In this document: positions 1 through 5,913 of the stretch, one piece after another
Position numbering within the stretch: the stretch's first letter is position 1
Layout of the letters: each line of letters opens with the position of its first letter
From: CAMAUF01 sp046152925
GTDB lineage: Bacteria > Chloroflexota > Dehalococcoidia > Tepidiformales > Tepidiformaceae
DNA: 12,617 nucleotides
Reading direction: 5' to 3'
Assembly: GCA_046152925.1 (NCBI GenBank)
Contig: JBJXFX010000031.1
Span: forward strand, 1-12,617
The notes under the pieces: generated by a model
The model's database searches: none
What the model saw: only the letters and a program-made list of their open reading frames with translations
What the model was told of the DNA's origin: nothing
Made by a program: the position numbers and the translations under genes

Positions 1-325
1 CGAAGAGGTGAAGATCCCGAGGAAGTAGCTCGAGGGCTCGAACGAGGTCTCGGTGAACGCCGGGAACGGCGCCATCACCGTGCAGCGCTTCACCCCCTTC
101 GGCGACCTCCGCCCCGCGACCTCCAACCTCCCCGGCGAGCGGAGCTTCCTCGACGAGCCCCGCGACCCCTCCGAGGGCCTGAGCTACCTCAACGCCCGCT
201 ACTACGACAGCAAGCTCCTCCGCTTCATCAACCCCGACCCACTGATGGCGCCCTACAGCCCCCAAACGCTGAACGCCTACAGCTACGCCCTCAACAACCC
301 CGTGACCCTGAACGACAAGAGCGGG
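1..325 (+). repeat. Rhs core fragment A
   Basis: This is DNA for the end of the Rhs core. Homology to fragment C starts near position 38 and continues to 134 (40-134 versus 3740-3835, seven substitutions and one inserted base). Homology to fragment B covers 126-325 (versus 2169-2368, 11 substitutions in 200 nt). It is therefore the only one of the three that holds both halves of the shared core. The DKSG codons at its end mark the switch to unique toxin sequence. Just upstream, TAG at 26-28 may be the end of a previous immunity gene. Confidence 0.85.
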
Positions 326-1060
326 AAGTGCTCGTGGGGGCCGGCCGCTGGTTATCAAATCGGCTGCTTCGAAGCGCTGATGACGCAGTCGATGTCGGAT
401 CCGCGCTACGCCTTCATCAGCGCCTCCCTCATGGGCCCACCGGGACTCGGCCGAATGGCCCACGACGCCCTTGGCCTTGCGGCCTGGATTCCTCCTCTGT
501 CCGTGCCCGCCTCGGCTCTCGACGCTGGACTCTACGCGATCGAAGGTGACTGGGAGAACGCTGCCTGGGCAGCGTCCGGCGCAATCCCCTTGGGCCGCGC
601 GGCCAATGCTATCAAAGCGGCCCGCGCAGCGCGTATGGCGGCCGTGGCAGGAGACGATGCCAATGTCGTAACCTGGTCGCAGCTTCGAGAGCTTGAGCAA
701 ATCGCGGCGGACTATGCGGGCCATTGGACTGCGCGGGAACAACAGTCCCGCACGGTAGCGGCAACCCTGGCAGAAGACGGGACAGTCTGGATCTCCACCG
801 CCGGATCCGAACTGAACGGCGCGCAGAAGGCGATGTCCGCGACACTCGGGCACAAGACCTTAGGCCGCGTCCGGGGCCAACACGCTGAGATAACAGCGAT
901 CCAGGAACTGAAAGATAGGGAACTAGCACCAGTGGCCATCGGAGTGAGTCGCAGGTTCTGCCCGGGTTCCGACGGCTGCGCCCAATTCCTCTTCCAGCGT
1001 GGGTGGGAGCTTGGTTCGGACCGGTCGGCCGTCGGCCCCGGCTGGAGGTTCAGGAGATGA
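53..1060 (+). CDS. Orphan Rhs C-terminal tip with deaminase-fold toxin domain
   Basis: The N-terminal ~90 residues are the end of an Rhs core: RYYDSKLLRFINPDPL, then LNAYSYALNNPV and DKSG, the point where Rhs proteins switch to a variable toxin tip. A hydrophobic pretoxin-like stretch follows (about residues 130-200). The last ~110 residues look like a deaminase-fold toxin: H277-A-E279 followed by C303 and C309 in the RRFCPGSDGC segment, which fits the HxE and C...C zinc ligands of the cytidine-deaminase superfamily. Polymorphic deaminase toxins of this kind edit nucleic acid bases or nucleotides; the substrate cannot be told here. The GTG at 53 is only the first possible start. The frame is closed by TAG at 26-28, so this is a core fragment and not a full rhs gene. 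Its stop overlaps the next start (ATGA), so the next gene is the presumed immunity gene. The fold is inferred from motif order. The C-x5-C spacing is longer than the commonest form. Confidence 0.72.
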   Translation: MNAGNGAITVQRFTPFGDLRPATSNLPGERSFLDEPRDPSEGLSYLNARYYDSKLLRFINPDPLMAPYSPQTLNAYSYALNNPVTLNDKSGKCSWGPAAGYQIGCFEALMTQSMSDPRYAFISASLMGPPGLGRMAHDALGLAAWIPPLSVPASALDAGLYAIEGDWENAAWAASGAIPLGRAANAIKAARAARMAAVAGDDANVVTWSQLRELEQIAADYAGHWTAREQQSRTVAATLAEDGTVWISTAGSELNGAQKAMSATLGHKTLGRVRGQHAEITAIQELKDRELAPVAIGVSRRFCPGSDGCAQFLFQRGWELGSDRSAVGPGWRFRR

Positions 1061-2157
1061 GCGACGGCGTGGACATCTCGTCGCTCGCGCGCAAGAGCGT
1101 CTCAGAAGGTACGCGCGTCGCGTTCGTGGAGCGGGCAATCGACATCCTCTGGATCGTGGGTGTCGCCTCGCTCCCACAGAGCCTGCCTCGACAAGCCGAA
1201 TTCGAAACGCCGAACCGGCTCATTCGCCGTCTGTTCGACCTCTGGCCCACCTTCGCACGGGACCATGGTGAGTCCACTCTTACCGCCCTCCGGACGACGC
1301 TTGCCCAACTCGACGATTGGCTAGAACTCGCGAACGAGCAAGACATCGATGTCCGCCGGCTGGACCTGCTTTGGACATGGGTTGACGGACTCTTTGCTGC
1401 AGTCGACTACTTTTCAACGCGAAGAATCGAATGTCTCGAGAAGGTCTGGGAACCACTGGCCAGTGAAATATCGGATGCATACAAGTACACGACCCATGAT
1501 CTGCCATTAGCCCTGCCTCACTCACCTGAGACTACTCGTCTCGTGCATAGTCGAATGATTCTCAACGTGTTTCATAGTTTGTCCACGTCTGAGTCTCCAA
1601 TATCTATGTCGTCTCTTGATGCGATGATCTTACGCACCTTTCCTGATGTGTTGTCTATCCTTGTATCCCGAGGTATTCTCTGCACTATCTTGCGAAATAA
1701 AGGGCGATTACTTTCCCACTTGGTCGTAAAAGCGGTGAAGCCAACACATCCCACTGATGCCATGCTTTCGACTCCGATTACGGTCCTCGCCTCACTCGCA
1801 GAAGTTCTCCATGGTGTCAGGCCAATTCCCGGCCAAGACCCCGGCGTGAGAGTGGTGTTCCTATTTGACCGCACAGATGCGAAGGAATCCGTCCCTCAGT
1901 TGTTGGAGGGCAGGATCCTCACACATGTACACCGCGAGGACGGACTCGGCATTCGAAGCCTCGCGGACGGCCTCGACCTCCTTCGCGGCGCCGTCCAGCG
2001 CTGCGAGCGTTGGGCTCAGGAGCACGGGATCGCGCCAGCCCTCCCATCCGCAACGGCCGCTCTGGCCCGCGCCGAACGCAGCCTCGAAATTTGGATGCCT
2101 GAATACGAGGTCACTCCTGATGGAGTCGTTGTCCCCAGGTGGACTGCTGAACACTAG
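1057..2157 (+). CDS. Putative immunity protein for the deaminase toxin; family not recognised
   Basis: I do not recognise this 366-residue protein. The ATG at 1057 is chosen because it overlaps the toxin stop as ATGA and is preceded by GGAGG and AGGAG (1045-1056); the longer frame from 1003 would run back into the toxin gene. The sequence looks largely helical, with no signal peptide, no clear membrane segment and no catalytic motif that I can see. Position directly after the toxin, with translational coupling, is the classical arrangement for a cognate immunity protein. It is large for that role, since most Rhs immunity proteins are about 100-200 residues. Roughly 1480-1760 is visibly poorer in G+C than the flanking DNA and uses A/T-ending codons, which fits horizontal acquisition. 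It could instead be an accessory or chaperone-like factor. The gene ends 11 nt before the second core fragment begins. Confidence 0.6.
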   Translation: MSDGVDISSLARKSVSEGTRVAFVERAIDILWIVGVASLPQSLPRQAEFETPNRLIRRLFDLWPTFARDHGESTLTALRTTLAQLDDWLELANEQDIDVRRLDLLWTWVDGLFAAVDYFSTRRIECLEKVWEPLASEISDAYKYTTHDLPLALPHSPETTRLVHSRMILNVFHSLSTSESPISMSSLDAMILRTFPDVLSILVSRGILCTILRNKGRLLSHLVVKAVKPTHPTDAMLSTPITVLASLAEVLHGVRPIPGQDPGVRVVFLFDRTDAKESVPQLLEGRILTHVHREDGLGIRSLADGLDLLRGAVQRCERWAQEHGIAPALPSATAALARAERSLEIWMPEYEVTPDGVVVPRWTAEH

Positions 2158-2168
2158 CCTGACTTAGC

Positions 2169-2368
2169 ACCTCCCCGGCGAGCGCGCCTTCCTCGACGAA
2201 CCCCGCGACCCGAGCGAGGGCCTGAGCTACCTCAACGCCCGCTACTACGACAGCAAGCTCCTCCGCTTCATCAACCCCGACCCACTGATGGCGCCATACA
2301 GCCCCCAAACGCTGAACGCCTACAGCTACGCCCTCAACAACCCCGTCACCCTCCACGACAAGAGCGGG
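2169..2368 (+). repeat. Rhs core fragment B (right half only)
   Basis: This is a 200-nt direct repeat of 126-325 at 189 of 200 identical positions, counted by hand. Blocks 172-252 and 254-303 of fragment A are identical here, including synonymous sites. Similarity begins abruptly at ACCTCCCCG, 11 nt after the stop of the first immunity gene and directly after an in-frame TAG (2165-2167). It ends at the DKSG codons, where the GIY-YIG tip begins. Confidence 0.88.
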
Positions 2369-3085
2369 CTCTTCTGCTCCGGGACCATCGCCCTCACCCC
2401 GAACTGCTACCCCTCCGGCCCGTCGTCCAGCGGGGCGCTTCCTTCACATTTCATGCCAGGCTGGATGTCTGGCGGAAGGATCGTGGTGGCCGCGGTCGGC
2501 GGCTCCGCGGCAGTCTTCACGGGCTGGACCATCGCCCACTACACGAATGCCCTCGACGAAGCCTCCCGAAAAGCCGAACTCGAGAACACGCCCAACGGCA
2601 TCCCGCTCGATGTCGAGCGACAGATCACCATCGAGATCTTGACGCACCCACCTCTCCCGGGCATCCGCTTCGACAACCCCGTCCCCGATTTCCTGCCGCC
2701 CTTCCCCATCCCGTCGCTCTGGAACGACCCGGGGCCGGTGCGAAACGACGGCCAGGTGCTTCGCGTAGACTTGCCACAGGAGCTGCAGGAGGGACGAAAT
2801 GCGGAATTCGGGCATTCGCCTTACCTCGGTGTGGTAGATGGCTCGCCAGTGTACGCTGGCGAGTCGAAGGACATCGACCGTCGCCGACGCGAACACGGCT
2901 CCAGATTCGATATCCTGGATCCCCTTGGGACGCTGACGAGAGGCGGCTCTCGTGCTGTCGAGCAAGCCCTCATCGCCCGCAACCCAGGATTCCAGAACAA
3001 GCGCAATGAGATAAGCCCTAGGCACAAGTACTACCAGCAAGCGGTCGAGTGGGGTGAGGCATGGTTGCGAGATCAGGGACGATAA
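2288..3085 (+). CDS. Orphan Rhs C-terminal tip with GIY-YIG nuclease toxin domain
   Basis: The frame is open from 2168, just after TAG at 2165-2167, and reads the Rhs core end (LPGERAFLDEP, RYYDSKLLRFINPDPL, LNAYSYALNNPV, DKSG). The first ATG is at 2288, inside the core, and has no ribosome binding site, so the cassette may be silent until recombined onto a full rhs gene. A Gly/Ala-rich hydrophobic segment lies near residues 58-80. The C-terminal ~90 residues match the GIY-YIG (URI) nuclease pattern: Y179-L-G, then V188-Y-A-G-E-S, an Arg cluster R198-R201 with H203, the metal-binding Glu E225 (RAVEQALI) and N237. The EISPRHKYYQQAVEWGEAWL tail resembles that of GIY-YIG toxin tips (Tox-URI type) in polymorphic toxins. 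The expected activity is DNA or RNA cleavage in a rival cell. The last 25 nt overlap the downstream immunity gene. Confidence 0.75.
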   Translation: MAPYSPQTLNAYSYALNNPVTLHDKSGLFCSGTIALTPNCYPSGPSSSGALPSHFMPGWMSGGRIVVAAVGGSAAVFTGWTIAHYTNALDEASRKAELENTPNGIPLDVERQITIEILTHPPLPGIRFDNPVPDFLPPFPIPSLWNDPGPVRNDGQVLRVDLPQELQEGRNAEFGHSPYLGVVDGSPVYAGESKDIDRRRREHGSRFDILDPLGTLTRGGSRAVEQALIARNPGFQNKRNEISPRHKYYQQAVEWGEAWLRDQGR

Positions 3086-3666
3086 CCTCTCCATCTCAAA
3101 CCAATCTCAGATTGATCCGAAGAACGCGTCAACGTCAAATCCCAGGAAACGTCTTCGCGATGCTTCCACCTGACGACCGGGGATATCTATTCGCCCAAGT
3201 GAGCCAGATAGGCCGGGAAGATGGCCTGATGAGAGGTTCGCTAGTTATCCACGTCTTCGCCCTGCGTAAGGCGGAATTGACGGTGACCTGCGATGAAATT
3301 GATCAAGCAGATCCGCTGATCGACCCAATTTGGACTAATTCCCGTGGCTGGAGCGTAGGGGGAGTCTTTCTCACAGTAACGAACTGCCCAGTTAGGCCGA
3401 ATAGAGTAATTGGAGCTTTCAAGACCTATGACGGTCTCGTTGTGGACGAATGCCGCCGCACGGTTCAATTCGCGCACGAGGGCACTTTGGGCATCTGGGG
3501 ACTCGCTAGCTACAGGTCTCTCGATGATAAGATCTCCGACGCCCTTGGCATCAAGCGGGCTCCACTCGGTCTCGGGGACCTCGATAAACTCCGGGCACGC
3601 TACGGAGCCGACCCCGACGAACTCGCACGCCAGCTTGCTAGATTCCGCTCGGCGGACGACTCATAG
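3061..3666 (+). CDS. Imm26-like immunity protein for the GIY-YIG toxin
   Basis: This 201-residue protein follows, and overlaps by 25 nt, the GIY-YIG toxin tip, the usual place for the cognate immunity gene. Residues from about 22 onward read RTRQRQIPGNVFAM, then DRGYLFAQVSQIG and later LVIHVFAL. This resembles the start of Imm26-type proteins (basic run, 'G-x-hydrophobic-F' strand, then a '-G-Y-x-x-G/A-x-V-' strand), a family repeatedly linked to polymorphic toxins. A helical C-terminal tail (about 160-201) is extra. The start at 3061 is the first ATG in the frame; a GGTGAGG lies very close to it, so the spacing is poor. An internal ATG at 3160 would remove the first strand and is less likely. 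The protein has no signal peptide and is presumably cytosolic, blocking the toxin by direct binding. The family match is by eye and moderate. Confidence 0.62.
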   Translation: MVARSGTITSPSQTNLRLIRRTRQRQIPGNVFAMLPPDDRGYLFAQVSQIGREDGLMRGSLVIHVFALRKAELTVTCDEIDQADPLIDPIWTNSRGWSVGGVFLTVTNCPVRPNRVIGAFKTYDGLVVDECRRTVQFAHEGTLGIWGLASYRSLDDKISDALGIKRAPLGLGDLDKLRARYGADPDELARQLARFRSADDS

Positions 3667-3677
3667 CCAATCCTTAA

Positions 3678-3835
3678 CTCCTATCGGTCCGCCAGCCGGG
3701 CGGCGCGCCCTTCTGGCCCGGCGGCAACCACCCAGGCCCGAACGAGGTCGCGGTCAACGCCGGCAACGGCGCCATCACCGTCCAGCGCTTCACCCCCGTT
3801 CGGCGACCTCCGCCCGGCGACGTCGAACCTCCCCG
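3678..3835 (+). pseudogene. Rhs core remnant C, frameshifted (left half only)
   Basis: The frame is open from 3678, just after TAA at 3675-3677, and reads GAPFWPGGNHPGPNEV and then VNAGNGAITVQRFTP, matching fragment A. An inserted G in the run at 3793-3798 (CACCCCCGTTCGG against CACCCCCTTCGG) shifts the frame before the GDLRPATSNLP part. Similarity stops at ACCTCCCCG (3827-3835), and no toxin tip follows. It is a decayed start of a third cassette. Confidence 0.78.
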
Positions 3836-3853
3836 AATCCGCCCGCGGCGGGG

Positions 3854-3859
3854 CATAAT
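3854..3859 (+). promoter_or_regulatory. Possible -10 box (CATAAT) of a leaderless promoter
   Basis: CATAAT lies 7 nt before the ATG at 3867, matching 5 of 6 bases of the TATAAT consensus in GC-rich surroundings. I see no good -35 hexamer. The spacing would place the transcript start at or next to the ATG. Confidence 0.35.
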
Positions 3860-3866
3860 GCACCCC

Positions 3867-4247
3867 ATGGAGGGCCGCTTCACCCGCAGCCATCGCATCC
3901 AGCGCGAGTCGTCGGCCGACGGCCAGACCATCGCGTTCGTCTGGGTGAGCTTCGACGGCGAAGGCCCGCACGACCGCGCCACCTGGCCCGTGGCCCTCGG
4001 GTTCGAACCGGCCGAACGACCGCGCCGCCTCGGGCCCACGGCCGGCCAGGTCGCCGACCGCCTCGTCCGCCAGGCGAATCTTGGGCTCGCCTTCCTCACG
4101 CCCGGGGCCGCGCCGGCATCGTGCCGTGAGTTCTTCTTCAATGCGCTCAACGCGACGATGATCCCGCGCGAACTCTCGATCCCCGAGCCGGTCCAGGACG
4201 CCCTCGAGGCGATCCTCGCTGCGCAAGACCTCGTCCGGCCGCGCTAA
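3867..4247 (+). CDS. Hypothetical protein, 126 residues (129 from the upstream ATG)
   Basis: I do not recognise the family. ATGs at 3858 and 3867 are both in frame; the first lies within a CATAAT -10-like box (3854-3859) and the second lies 7 nt after it, which would make a leaderless message beginning MEGRFTRSHR. With the 3858 start, GCGGGG (3848-3853) could serve as a weak ribosome binding site. The protein is soluble-looking and GC-biased, with a middle part rich in Arg/Ala and a helical C-terminus (FFFNALNATMIPRELSI). There is no signal peptide, Cys pair or catalytic motif. It begins 31 nt after the decayed Rhs remnant and ends 4 nt before the stop of the convergent DUF3237 gene. The coding call rests on frame length, high third-position GC and good packing between its neighbours. 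It could be an eroded or unrelated chromosomal gene marking the edge of the Rhs array. Confidence 0.55.
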   Translation: MEGRFTRSHRIQRESSADGQTIAFVWVSFDGEGPHDRATWPVALGFEPAERPRRLGPTAGQVADRLVRQANLGLAFLTPGAAPASCREFFFNALNATMIPRELSIPEPVQDALEAILAAQDLVRPR

Positions 4248-4251
4248 CCGC

Positions 4252-4704
4252 TTACTTCACTTCGAACACGCGGTAGTGCGCCGATCGCCCTTCCGGCGTG
4301 GGCTCGAACCGGCCGAGGGCGATGGCGAGGATCCGGTTCATCCAGTCGTACTTCGGGGCGGCCGTCGTGAACCGCATGCTCATCCGCCAGTAGACCTCGG
4401 CCCCCGACCCATCGAACCCCGTTGAGCGCGGATGAATCAGGCCCGTGTAGTGCAGGTAGATGAGAGCGTCGTCGTCGGTGCGGAGGACGGTATGGACATC
4501 CGCGTCGAGTGTGTCGTCGGGGCGGACAAGCGCCCAATCATCGCCGAAAGGCTCGACCACGCCGCGCAGCCGCGGCCCCGAAAACGCGCCGCCGCGGATC
4601 CCGCCGGTCGACCGCTCGCCCGTCGGTGTTGCGCCGATCGGGTAGCCCACGGCCGCGAGGTCAACGCGATAGTCCATCAGGAACTCGCTGGGGATGCCAT
4701 CCAT
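4252..4704 (-). CDS. DUF3237 domain-containing protein
   Basis: This 150-residue protein is chosen to start at the ATG at 4704 (MDGIPSEFLMDYRVDL) because GGAGGAG sits about 8 nt upstream; the frame runs open further upstream but shows no family signal there. The sequence follows the DUF3237 (beta-barrel) pattern. An opening beta strand is followed by GIRGGAFSGPRLRGVVEP, then G-x-DW-x-L-x-RPDDTLDADV, then the TVLRTDDDALIYLHYTGLI block. A closing R-F-E-P strand ends the domain. The family has no well-established biochemical role; members are often found near oxidoreductases and small-molecule catabolism genes in soil and marine bacteria. It is cytosolic, with no signal peptide. It is convergent with the gene ending at 4247 and divergent from the zinc-ribbon gene at 4854, so it is probably transcribed alone from the promoter near 4742-4747. 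Confidence 0.82.
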   Translation of the reverse strand: MDGIPSEFLMDYRVDLAAVGYPIGATPTGERSTGGIRGGAFSGPRLRGVVEPFGDDWALVRPDDTLDADVHTVLRTDDDALIYLHYTGLIHPRSTGFDGSGAEVYWRMSMRFTTAAPKYDWMNRILAIALGRFEPTPEGRSAHYRVFEVK

Positions 4705-4741
4705 CGTCCTCTCCTCCGCCGCGCACGCGCGGGTGGCGCCG

Positions 4742-4747
4742 ATTCTA
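4742..4747 (-). promoter_or_regulatory. Possible -10 box (TAGAAT) for the DUF3237 gene
   Basis: On the minus strand TAGAAT lies 37 nt before the ATG at 4704, leaving room for a short leader carrying the GGAGGAG ribosome binding site. No convincing -35 hexamer is visible. Confidence 0.35.
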
Positions 4748-4840
4748 CGCATCCCTGTTTGGGGCCGCCTGGGCCCTTCGGCTCCCGATTTTGGTGCGGC
4801 TGGGGCGCGTTTTTCCATTCGCACGCATCAGGCGAGCCAG

Positions 4841-4846
4841 TAAACT
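4841..4846 (+). promoter_or_regulatory. Possible -10 box (TAAACT) for the zinc-ribbon gene
   Basis: TAAACT ends 7 nt before the GTG at 4854, the same spacing seen at 3854-3859. It would give a leaderless or very short-leader transcript. No -35 is evident. Confidence 0.33.
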
Positions 4847-4853
4847 GGAGCCG

Positions 4854-5063
4854 GTGACCGTTTCGATCGACCTTCGGCCGCTACGCTGCCCGAACTGCGA
4901 GTTCCTCTTCTACCCCGATTCCCGCGACAGCACACTTTGCGAGCTCTGCAAGCAAAGTCTGGATGACTACGTCCGGAGCATGACTGGCGCGTCGAACCCG
5001 ACGATCGGCTGGTGGGACCGGCAGCGCGACCTTCGTTCGGCACGCAAAGTCCGGCCCCTCTAG
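4854..5063 (+). CDS. Small zinc-ribbon protein, 69 residues
   Basis: The GTG at 4854 opens VTVSIDLRPLRCPNCEFLF, and the protein ends at TAG 5061-5063. It contains two CxxC knuckles, CPNC and CELC, separated by 14 residues, a spacing that fits a single zinc ribbon. The C-terminal half (SLDDYVRSM, then WWDRQRDLR) is charged and likely helical. Zinc ribbons of this size bind nucleic acid or a protein partner; nothing here says which. GTG is preferred because the CxxC frame starts with it and because GGAG (4847-4850) and TAAACT (4841-4846) lie just before it. The same frame is open far upstream to 4509, but that part is antisense to the DUF3237 gene and Arg/Pro-rich. The gene is divergent from DUF3237 and convergent with the PhnD-like gene that ends at 5085. 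It is easy to miss because of its size and GTG start. Confidence 0.68.
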   Translation: MTVSIDLRPLRCPNCEFLFYPDSRDSTLCELCKQSLDDYVRSMTGASNPTIGWWDRQRDLRSARKVRPL

Positions 5064-5084
5064 CGCGCTGGTCGACGCACGGAC

Positions 5085-5900
5085 CTATTTCGGGCTCGGG
5101 ATGCCCGTCGCCGCGAAGACGGCGCCGTAGCCAGCCTTTTCGCCCGGGCGCCAGCGGTTCAGGCCCTCGAGTTCCATCAGCCGGGCCCAGCGCGGATCCT
5201 TCCCGTCCATCGCGAGGAGCGCCGCCGAAAAGCGCGCGCCCGCATCCGCGTCGAACCCAGGGAGCGCGGTGAAGTTGCAGTGGTTGTAGCCCGCAGACGT
5301 CCAGACCGATTCGACCACGCTGGCGTTGACGCGACCGAGTTCGAGCTGCCGGAGCCAGGTCGTATAGCCCACAGCGCCCGCATCGGCCTGACCCTCGTGG
5401 AGCGCCTGGAGCACGTCGAGCTCACTCGTCCCGGTGTCTCCGTGCTTCCCAACGTCGGTGTTGAAGCGGACCACGGTGACATCTGCATCGGGCTCAAGAC
5501 CCGCCTCGCGCAGATACTGGAGCGGCATGACCGCGGCCTGGACCGAATCGCGGCTGCCGATGGCGAGCCGCTTGCCACGCAAGTCCGCCCACGAGGTCAC
5601 GCCCGAGCCAGTCCGGGCGATCAGCCGGGTCGTGAAGTCGAGGTCGGTGTCCCGCATGCCGAGCACCTGGCAGGCGCCGCCCGCGCGCTCCTCGCAGCGG
5701 ACGTAGGCGAGGTTCGTATTCCAGGCGATGTCGATCTGTCCGGCGAACAGCGCGTCCACCTGCCGCTCGTAGTTCGAAAAGAGGACGTAATCAATCGGCT
5801 GGCCGGCCTCCGCGAAGTATTCGCGCATGGACTCCCAGATGGGCACGACTTTCTGGTCGTAGGCCACCGCCCCGATGACGAGTGTGCGTGTCGCAGCCAA
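5085..5900 (-). CDS. PhnD-like phosphate/phosphonate substrate-binding protein without signal peptide
   Basis: This 271-residue protein starts at TTG 5900, which has a strong GGGGGAG about 6 nt upstream and lies 13 nt after the stop of the preceding gene. It has the features of the PhnD/PF12974 periplasmic-binding family. These are an opening strand LVIGAVAYDQ, YFAEAGQPIDYVLFSNYERQVDALFAGQIDIAWNT (split here as YFAEAG..., then DALFAGQIDIAWN), SWADLRGKRLAIGSRDS, YLREAGLEPD, and VLQALHEGQADAGAVGY. The usual length is about 280-320 with a signal or lipobox; here no hydrophobic leader or lipobox Cys exists, and no ABC permease or ATPase is nearby. It is therefore probably cytosolic, acting as a ligand sensor, a carrier for the upstream flavin/diiron enzymes, or an enzyme on the same fold. 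It is the last gene of the three-gene operon. Confidence 0.82.
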   Translation of the reverse strand: MAATRTLVIGAVAYDQKVVPIWESMREYFAEAGQPIDYVLFSNYERQVDALFAGQIDIAWNTNLAYVRCEERAGGACQVLGMRDTDLDFTTRLIARTGSGVTSWADLRGKRLAIGSRDSVQAAVMPLQYLREAGLEPDADVTVVRFNTDVGKHGDTGTSELDVLQALHEGQADAGAVGYTTWLRQLELGRVNASVVESVWTSAGYNHCNFTALPGFDADAGARFSAALLAMDGKDPRWARLMELEGLNRWRPGEKAGYGAVFAATGIPSPK

Positions 5901-5913
5901 AGTCTCTCCCCCT

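Noticed and set aside
1003..1056. Upstream extension of the first immunity gene
   Set aside because: It lies wholly inside the toxin gene; the ATG at 1057 has the ribosome binding site and the ATGA overlap.
4252..4824. 190-residue version of the DUF3237 protein
   Set aside because: The first 40 residues do not match the family, and the ATG at 4704 has GGAGGAG upstream.
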